NCBI GenBank assembly: GCA_013286575.1
Contig: JABDFL010000011.1
Location: forward strand, 1 to 32,313
Length of the DNA stretch: 32,313 nucleotides
Source: Candidatus Omnitrophota bacterium
GTDB taxonomy: Bacteria; Omnitrophota; Gorgyraeia; Zapsychrales; Fredricksoniimonadaceae
Direction: 5' to 3'
Shown: piece after piece, positions 26,120 to 32,313 of the stretch
How the letters are laid out: the number at the start of each line of letters is the position of its first letter
How positions within the stretch are numbered: position 1 is the stretch's first letter
The notes under the pieces: model-generated
Seen by the model: the letters and a program-made list of their open reading frames with translations, nothing else
Database searches by the model: none
Told to the model about the DNA's origin: nothing
Translations under genes and position numbers: made by a program

Positions 26120-27171
26120 AAACCGATCAGCTTCAAAATATCTTTTTTGTCTGCCTTAAGGACCTCTGGTTCATTCAAATCCTTCATCGCGGTTTTAGGG
26201 TCTTTAAGGCCGTGACCTGTGACTGTGCATACCAGGCGTTCGCCCTGGTGAGTTTTAAAATATCCCGCCTTTGAAAGTTTGATGATCCCTGCCACCGACG
26301 CTGCAGACGCCGGTTCCACAAAGACCCCTGAAAAGGCCGCTAATTGATGATACGCTGACAATATTTCTTCATCCGTGACTGAATCAATCAAACCGCTGGA
26401 TTGGTCACGGGCTTCCACCGCGGATTTCCAGCTGGCTGGGTTCCCGATACGGATGGCCGTGGCAATGGTCTCAGGGTTTTCAATCACACGGTTATGCACG
26501 ATCGGCGCTGAACCCGCTGCCTGAAAACCCAGCATCCTGGGCAAGGCCTTTGATTTGCCGGCTGAGCGGTATTCTTTATATCCCTTCCAATACGCTGTTA
26601 TATTACCGGCGTTTCCGACGGGAATGGCGTGAAATTCCGGCGCTTCCCCTAAAAAATCAACAATTTCAAAAGCCGCTGTTTTCTGCCCTTCAATGCGAAA
26701 CGGGTTTAAAGAATTGACCAATTCCACAGGATATTGGGCCGCGATCCCTTTGACCAGCTCAAGGGCTTCATCAAAATTACCTTCAATGGCAATCACCTGG
26801 GCTTGATGGATCATCGCCTGGGCCAATTTACCCATGGCAATATTGCCGTAAGGAATAAGCACCACACATTTGATCCCCGCACGGGCGGCGTAAGCTGCCG
26901 CTGAGGCTGATGTATTGCCGGTTGATGCGCACATGACAATCTCCGCCCCTTTTTCACGGGCTTTAGAGATGGCCATGGTCATGCCGCGGTCTTTAAATGA
27001 ACCTGTCGGATTCAACCCTTCATACTTTAAAAAAACCTGAAGGCCTGTGATCTTGTTTAAAAACTCCGCCGGAATGAGCGGCGTATTACCCTCGTATAAA
27101 GTAATCACCGGCGTCTTTTCAGAAACCGGTAAATATTCACGGTAATGATTAATTAAGCCGGTCCAACGCAT
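26116..27171 (-). CDS. thrC: threonine synthase
   Basis: [24 protein letters not shown]-lysine motif, [20 protein letters not shown]; next to hom. Confidence 0.96.
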   Translation of the reverse strand: MRWTGLINHYREYLPVSEKTPVITLYEGNTPLIPAEFLNKITGLQVFLKYEGLNPTGSFKDRGMTMAISKAREKGAEIVMCASTGNTSASAAAYAARAGIKCVVLIPYGNIAMGKLAQAMIHQAQVIAIEGNFDEALELVKGIAAQYPVELVNSLNPFRIEGQKTAAFEIVDFLGEAPEFHAIPVGNAGNITAYWKGYKEYRSAGKSKALPRMLGFQAAGSAPIVHNRVIENPETIATAIRIGNPASWKSAVEARDQSSGLIDSVTDEEILSAYHQLAAFSGVFVEPASAASVAGIIKLSKAGYFKTHQGERLVCTVTGHGLKDPKTAMKDLNEPEVLKADKKDILKLIGL

Positions 27172-28466
27172 TATAATTTCTCCATGCGTATAGCCACGGG
27201 TTTGCCTTTGACAACGGCAAGCTTGTTGATCTCTTCCAATGCCTGCTTGACCTGAAGCTCATTGGCTTGATGGGTCAAGATGACAACCGGAACTGTGGAG
27301 CCTTTGTTCTCCTGCTTTTGGCTGACCGACGCAATGGAAATATTATGCTGACCCAATACAGTCGTGATCGAGGCCAAAACCCCAGGTTTGTCAATGACCA
27401 TGAAACGGATATAAAATCTGGTATCCACCTCTTCTATTTTACGTAAGGTGATGTTCTCGACCTCATCCGCAGGATTAAAAGCCCAAATGACTGCCGGAGC
27501 ATCGACACGGATGCCTAAATTAATAAGATCAGCAACAACACCCATGGCCGCGGTCATCTGCCCTGCGCCATGGCCTTCAATATACACATCCCCCAAAGGG
27601 TCAGAATCCAGGAAAATAGCATTGTCCACACCGTTGACGGTTGCCAGGCCATGGTCCTTGGGGATCATGGTGGGATGCACGCGCACATCCAATTTATTGC
27701 CGGTCTTCTTGGCAATGGCTAAAAGACAAATGCTTAAATCCAGGCTCTCGGCAAATTCAATGTCATCATGGGAGATATGATTGATCCCCTCGACATAAAT
27801 ATCTTTGACGTTGACAAATTTACCCATTGTGACAAATACCAAAATAGCCAATTTATAGGCCGCATCCATACCGCTGATATCAAGCGTGGGATTGCTTTCC
27901 GCGTAGCCTTTTTCCTGGGCTTCCTTGAGCGCCTGGGCAAAGGTCAATTTATTCTTGGACATCGCTGTCAGGATATAATTGCAGGTGCCGTTGATGATGC
28001 CGTAAACACCGTTGAATTTATTGCCGGCCATGCCTTCGGTGATGGTACGGATAATGGGAATGCCTGCCCCCACTGATGATTCGAAAAGAATGCTGCGGCC
28101 CTGGGCATCGGCTTCTTTAAACAATTCCAGACCGCATTCGGCAATCAGGGCCTTGTTGGCGGTAACTACATGTTTTTTGGCCTTAAGCGCTCCCATGACT
28201 ATCTCTTTGGCCGGTGATAAACCGCCGATCAATTCGACGACGACGTGGATGTCAGGGTCTTTGAGAATGGCATGGTAATCACCGGTCAGGAGTGTGTGGT
28301 CTAAGCCGGGACTCGGTTTCTTGGACAGGCTGCGGTCACAGATGGTCTTGATGACAAAATCCGTTTCATATTTTTCACGCAGGAATTTCCTGCGGCTTTT
28401 AAGGGCCTTGACCACCCCCTGGCCCACCACCCCGTAACCGACCAAACCGATATTAAGACAATCCAT
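27171..28466 (-). CDS. hom: homoserine dehydrogenase
   Basis: [20 protein letters not shown]-binding motif, [46 protein letters not shown]-terminal ACT domain. Confidence 0.97.
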   Translation of the reverse strand: MDCLNIGLVGYGVVGQGVVKALKSRRKFLREKYETDFVIKTICDRSLSKKPSPGLDHTLLTGDYHAILKDPDIHVVVELIGGLSPAKEIVMGALKAKKHVVTANKALIAECGLELFKEADAQGRSILFESSVGAGIPIIRTITEGMAGNKFNGVYGIINGTCNYILTAMSKNKLTFAQALKEAQEKGYAESNPTLDISGMDAAYKLAILVFVTMGKFVNVKDIYVEGINHISHDDIEFAESLDLSICLLAIAKKTGNKLDVRVHPTMIPKDHGLATVNGVDNAIFLDSDPLGDVYIEGHGAGQMTAAMGVVADLINLGIRVDAPAVIWAFNPADEVENITLRKIEEVDTRFYIRFMVIDKPGVLASITTVLGQHNISIASVSQKQENKGSTVPVVILTHQANELQVKQALEEINKLAVVKGKPVAIRMEKL

Positions 28467-28482
28467 AACAAAGCCCTCTAAT

Positions 28483-28842
28483 TTATTCTTCCTGAGTCTT
28501 GCTGTAAGTTTCGATTTTTTCCAGCACCGTCAATACTTCCTGTGAAATTTCTTTAAATTGCAGGCGGACTACATAGATCATTTCCGGGATCTTTTCCATG
28601 GACTGCAGAACAACCCCTTCCAAATGAATGGTATCGGCCAGAAAAGGTGTTTTTAGTTCGATGGCTAAAACAGTGCCTTCGGCCAAGGCCTGCGTTGAGG
28701 AGAAATTTAATCCCCCTTTGCTGACATTGTTCACCTGGGAAATATCATGCTTATCCGCTGATTTACCTTTTTCATGATATGACATAATGAAATTACGGTA
28801 AATGCGCAAATGTTTACGGCGTTCATCATGAGGATTATTCAT
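28483..28842 (-). CDS. PilZ domain protein (likely c-di-GMP binding)
   Basis: RRKHLRIYR and DISQVNNVSKGGLNFSS fit RxxxR and [DN]xSxxG. Start moved to the ATG at 28840-28842 because the upstream ORF extension overlaps the tRNA. Confidence 0.8.
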   Translation of the reverse strand: MNNPHDERRKHLRIYRNFIMSYHEKGKSADKHDISQVNNVSKGGLNFSSTQALAEGTVLAIELKTPFLADTIHLEGVVLQSMEKIPEMIYVVRLQFKEISQEVLTVLEKIETYSKTQEE

Positions 28843-28860
28843 AAAAAATACCTGAAAAAA

Positions 28861-28938
28861 TGGTCGGGACGGTGGGGCTTGAACCCACGACCTCTTGTAC
28901 CCCATACAAGTGCGCTAATCCAACTGCGCTACGTCCCG
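28861..28938 (-). tRNA. tRNA-Pro (anticodon GGG), CCA encoded
   Basis: Minus strand CGGGACG TA GCGC AGTTGGATTA GCGC A CTTGT ATGGGGT ACAAG AGGTC GTGGG TTCAAGC CCCAC CGTCCCG A CCA; all four stems pair. Confidence 0.95.
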
Positions 28939-28964
28939 CCAGAATTAGGACCAAAAGATTAAAG

Positions 28965-28970
28965 ATTATA
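28965..28970 (-). promoter_or_regulatory. candidate -10 element for the tRNA-Pro transcript
   Basis: TATAAT on the minus strand about 27 nt upstream of the tRNA 5' end; no convincing -35. Confidence 0.35.
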
Positions 28971-29061
28971 CACGAAGAAGACCTAACGGAGAAGGGAAAA
29001 TTGGTGGATTACCAAATCAGATAAAAGACGCCGGGCCGGCCCTTGGAGAGGATTTCAATAA

Positions 29062-29508
29062 TTACTTCTCTGGGGGATGCAGGCGATACCAATGCACAGG
29101 ATCCTCAATATTGACCGGTTTGCCCAGCCTGAAATGGTCGGCTAACTGGCAGACAGCATCCTTGAACTCGTCTTCCAGAAGGTCGGTTTTCATCGTATTG
29201 ATAAGTGCTGAAGTAAGAACGATCTTATGAGGATCACCGGGAATGTAGTGATCAAAAACCAGATAACGGAAGCTTTTGGGGTTGTCCAGATCCAGCTTCA
29301 TTTGTGTATAATTGCAGATAAAATCATACTTGTAGATATAATCCCAGATACCTTGGACAGCCTCTGGCGGATATCCTTTATTGCGCATGCGCCGGTATAC
29401 TTTGGAACACTCCCGGCAGTACTTTGATTTCTCGCTCCATCGCGGCCGCCTGCCGCAACCGAGGCAGTTTTTTTCTTTTGGGGGTGGAGTTTTGGGGGCT
29501 TTGGGCAT
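29062..29508 (-). CDS. zinc-ribbon protein with HNH-like C-terminal region, function unknown
   Basis: CLGCGRRPRWSEKSKYCREC zinc-binding pairs; CNYTQMKLDLDNP..YLVFDHYIPGDPHKIVLTSALINTMKTDL resembles an HNH arrangement (DH ... N..K). Confidence 0.5.
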   Translation of the reverse strand: MPKAPKTPPPKEKNCLGCGRRPRWSEKSKYCRECSKVYRRMRNKGYPPEAVQGIWDYIYKYDFICNYTQMKLDLDNPKSFRYLVFDHYIPGDPHKIVLTSALINTMKTDLLEDEFKDAVCQLADHFRLGKPVNIEDPVHWYRLHPPEK

Positions 29509-29524
29509 GGGGAAATTATACTAC

Positions 29525-31924
29525 CTATTCTCTGGGAAGGCACTCTAATTCCGCGATCAAAGGCAGATGATCTGAAGCGATTTTCTCCAAATCCGTGCGC
29601 GGAACTGTAATGGAGTAGACCTGAAATTGGGCATTGACAAAAACGTAATCAATACGGCCTACGGGATACTGCCCAGACCACGTTCTGCGGGGATGATGGC
29701 CAGCCAAGGAAGTCTGGCTATCATAAAGCTCGTGGCAGATTTTTCGGTACACTGTCGAGCGGGGAAGAGAATTAAAATCTCCACAGAGAATAACAGGGCC
29801 TTGGCAGTCAGGATGTTGCAGCCATTCTTCGCTTAATAATGCATCAGCCTGAAGCGTTCTTTCCTGCGGCCAAATACTTAAATGAGTATTAAAAACCTGG
29901 ATTTTTTTCCCCGCAAACTCCACAGATACCCACATAACGCCCCGCGGTTCATGCGGCCGTCTTTTATTTGCCAATACCGGCAAAGAACCTGATTTGATCA
30001 AAGCCATCGGATACCGGCTTAAAATAGCATTGCCGTATTGTTCATCCTTCCAGCGAAAAGCCGGATGGAAATAGAACTTCATTTCTAATTTCCTGGCAAT
30101 CATCTCCGCCTGGTCGATCCTCCCCGAACGTAAACGTCCGACATCCAGCTCCTGCAAAGCAATGATATCGGGATTAAACCGTGCAACTACCCGGGCAATC
30201 CGCTCGGTTGAAATATAACCATCCATGCCGGCACATCCGTGAACATTGTAGCTCATCAAAGTCAATTTTTTTGAAGAAACATCCCGGACAGGCGCAGATA
30301 CCGGCCCCAAAGGTTCTTTATTTAAAAAACGTTGTGCCGTATGCCGTAAATCCAAGGGACGCATATAATCTTTGTTGTTTTCAATTTCTACCGGGGCATC
30401 CATGGGAAGAAGTGTAAATGCGTGTGTCTCTTCGGGCCCCATCGAGGCATGGGCCCCGTATTCCAGCGGAAAACTGATGGCTTGCTCGCCCACACACCAC
30501 CCGGCTATAATAAATTCCCCTGCATCCGGATGGAGACACACCCTCATCAAATCTTCTTTAATTTCTTCCAAAAAACGGTGTTCCTGGCCAAATACTTTCT
30601 GTGCTTCATCCGGAAAAATAAAACACCCCTTTGAAGTCCAGGCAAGAATCCTGGCCCCCTCCTTGGTCAAGACCAGCGGGATTTTAATTTGTGAAACTAA
30701 TTTTTTAGCGTAAAAATGGATGTCAGCCGGGCTTAAAGCCTTATTCACATATATATGTCCCAGCGGTCCCATGGCTGTCACGAGGACTGAAGGCTGCGTA
30801 ATGCCAACTGTTGGGGGCCCTTGACCACTAAAGAACGATTTATTTCTTTTCTGATTCAGGAGAGAAGCCCTGCTTTGGGTGACTTCGCGGTGGGCCCGGA
30901 GAGAATACCCTGCTTGCGCGGATTCGACGCCGAAGATTTCCTGCACCGCTTCTTCAATAGTACGGCCGTATTTTACAAAATAAGGCGTTGTTTTGGCCTG
31001 TCCATGATCTGAATAGACCCATAAATCATAATGACGGTACGGGGATTCTTTGATGACATTATAAATACGTTTAATCGCATCATCAATGCCGCGCAAGGAC
31101 CAATGGGCGAAGGCCGAGGAAGGCCCCCGGCCATGGGCCTGCTCATCATATCCTAAAAAATTCAAATGAACCACCGGTACTGCGCGCATAATATCTATAC
31201 AGACACCGGCTGTTATAAACTCCCGCAAAAAAACACAAACCAACGAACGCTGCCATACCAGTTCCAGTTCTTTGAAAAACAATCTTCCTTTTAGCGTCCC
31301 ACGCATGCATTCAAAAACAGCGAGAAAGAATTCTATAAAGACTAAAACCAGCGTGCGGACAAAAATATCGATGTATAATATGGCCAAAAAAGGAAAAACC
31401 AGAGGATTTACCGCCCATAAAATCCCTTCCCAGCCCATGTGTGACCAACAGCAATGGGACTCTTTGGCCGAACCGGTAAAAATGTCGGAATATGAACTTC
31501 CCCCTTCCAATAGGCCAGGCCCTTTAGCTTTCAAACGTTTTTCAAATTCTTCAACAAACGCCATGTCCAGCATTTTGACAGGACGGCCGCTTTGACGGTC
31601 GAGAAAACAAAAAGCAGGGACACAGCCTTTGACCCCATAGAACAACTCTGCCTGTACAGCAGGTGTATTGGAAGGCAGGCCGGAATAAAACGAACGCAGC
31701 ATGTAGCGTTCTTTAGACAACAATTTTTGTAAAAAAGGCAGGTTTCCTTTTTGCAGGGCCCGGTTAAATTGAGTCATGGACAACCCGTCAATCTGGACCA
31801 TCACCAGACCGGGTTCAGAGGCGGGTTGTTTCAATTTCGACAGCCGTAGTAAACGTATTGCCCATTCGCTGCGGCTGAAGATGCGCTTAAGGCGTCTCAA
31901 AGAAACTTCTATCCGGCTGATCAT
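29525..31924 (-). CDS. AP-superfamily type I phosphodiesterase-like domain fused to endonuclease/exonuclease/phosphatase (EEP) domain
   Basis: N-terminal half: VMVQIDGLS, SNTPAVQAELFYG, YDEQAHGRGPSS, VYSDHGQ. C-terminal half: LMSYNVHGCAG, IIALQELD, VFNTHLS, ILCGDFNS, GRIDYVFV, ASDHLPLIAEL. ATG at 31924 preceded by GAGG preferred over the GTG at 31930. Confidence 0.85.
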   Translation of the reverse strand: MISRIEVSLRRLKRIFSRSEWAIRLLRLSKLKQPASEPGLVMVQIDGLSMTQFNRALQKGNLPFLQKLLSKERYMLRSFYSGLPSNTPAVQAELFYGVKGCVPAFCFLDRQSGRPVKMLDMAFVEEFEKRLKAKGPGLLEGGSSYSDIFTGSAKESHCCWSHMGWEGILWAVNPLVFPFLAILYIDIFVRTLVLVFIEFFLAVFECMRGTLKGRLFFKELELVWQRSLVCVFLREFITAGVCIDIMRAVPVVHLNFLGYDEQAHGRGPSSAFAHWSLRGIDDAIKRIYNVIKESPYRHYDLWVYSDHGQAKTTPYFVKYGRTIEEAVQEIFGVESAQAGYSLRAHREVTQSRASLLNQKRNKSFFSGQGPPTVGITQPSVLVTAMGPLGHIYVNKALSPADIHFYAKKLVSQIKIPLVLTKEGARILAWTSKGCFIFPDEAQKVFGQEHRFLEEIKEDLMRVCLHPDAGEFIIAGWCVGEQAISFPLEYGAHASMGPEETHAFTLLPMDAPVEIENNKDYMRPLDLRHTAQRFLNKEPLGPVSAPVRDVSSKKLTLMSYNVHGCAGMDGYISTERIARVVARFNPDIIALQELDVGRLRSGRIDQAEMIARKLEMKFYFHPAFRWKDEQYGNAILSRYPMALIKSGSLPVLANKRRPHEPRGVMWVSVEFAGKKIQVFNTHLSIWPQERTLQADALLSEEWLQHPDCQGPVILCGDFNSLPRSTVYRKICHELYDSQTSLAGHHPRRTWSGQYPVGRIDYVFVNAQFQVYSITVPRTDLEKIASDHLPLIAELECLPRE

Positions 31925-31932
31925 GTTCACCT

Positions 31933-32283
31933 CTATCGGGGGGCGGCCTCTTCATTTTCTTTGGGGATAGGGGAAGCCTCCTGGTTGAGGTGGGCCATGA
32001 TGTTCTTGGCATGAAAAATCTCCAGCCATTTCTCAGATGCAAAGATTTGGGAAAATAAGGCGAGACTCGCCAGCAAATAGGCGGCTGAACTCAATAATCC
32101 TACCAGCATTTTAGTCTCCATGCTCCACGGGGCATAGAGAAACAATGAAAGATAAAAAAGAACAAGGCCTGCCAATAAAAGCACCAGGCATACCCCCATG
32201 CTTAAAAGGCTCATGAACAGCAATCGGAAAGTTTTAATGGACCGCACGTACATTAAAGATATTTTAAGGCGGGTCAATTCCAT
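31933..32283 (-). CDS. small membrane protein (two predicted TM helices); may extend past the window edge
   Basis: Two long hydrophobic segments; the frame stays open upstream from 32284 to 32313, so the true start is uncertain. Confidence 0.55.
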   Translation of the reverse strand: MELTRLKISLMYVRSIKTFRLLFMSLLSMGVCLVLLLAGLVLFYLSLFLYAPWSMETKMLVGLLSSAAYLLASLALFSQIFASEKWLEIFHAKNIMAHLNQEASPIPKENEEAAPR

Positions 32284-32313
32284 ATGGCCGCCATTATTAG
32301 CTTGCAGCCCTTT

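Noticed and set aside
28843-28905. N-terminal extension of the 140 aa PilZ ORF (MGYKRSWVQAPPSRPFFQVFF)
   Set aside because: Overlaps tRNA-Pro; translation of tRNA sequence, true start at 28842.

Overview
The window is a compact, almost entirely minus-strand bacterial region. Gene style, the two giant proteins and palindromic-element content suggest a Candidatus Omnitrophota-type genome (inference from recall, not searched). From right to left it contains: a small membrane protein; a fused AP-superfamily phosphodiesterase + endonuclease/exonuclease/phosphatase protein; a zinc-ribbon/HNH-like protein; tRNA-Pro(GGG); a PilZ protein; a threonine/isoleucine-precursor cluster (hom, thrC, coaB-like, apgM/proposed homoserine kinase, lysC, cimA); valS; a nadC ORF fused to a HEAT-like exported protein; two giant secreted/membrane proteins (about 1705 and 2213 aa); a molybdenum hydroxylase operon (FAD, 2Fe-2S and Mo subunits); a lipoprotein; and a convergent, left-truncated MobA/MocA-like nucleotidyltransferase. 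The most interesting signals are: (1) the two giant proteins share an N-terminal 'head' of about 340 aa, a second internal signal-peptide-like segment and a short C-terminal 'tail', around unrelated payloads; (2) the payload of the larger one looks like a glucosamine-6-phosphate-synthase-like GATase-II + SIS pair embedded in a membrane protein, with an HEXXH motif 131 residues before an internal putative Ntn cysteine; (3) the giant-gene operon has a TTGACA-17-TATACT promoter and a leader of about 200 nt with two near-identical terminator-like hairpins, the second ending just before the ribosome-binding site; (4) three families of small palindromic elements have remodelled coding ends and junctions (mobA-like, 2Fe-2S subunit, FAD subunit, coaB, nadC fusion, valS internal insertion). 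No CRISPR array, transposase or phage module was seen.
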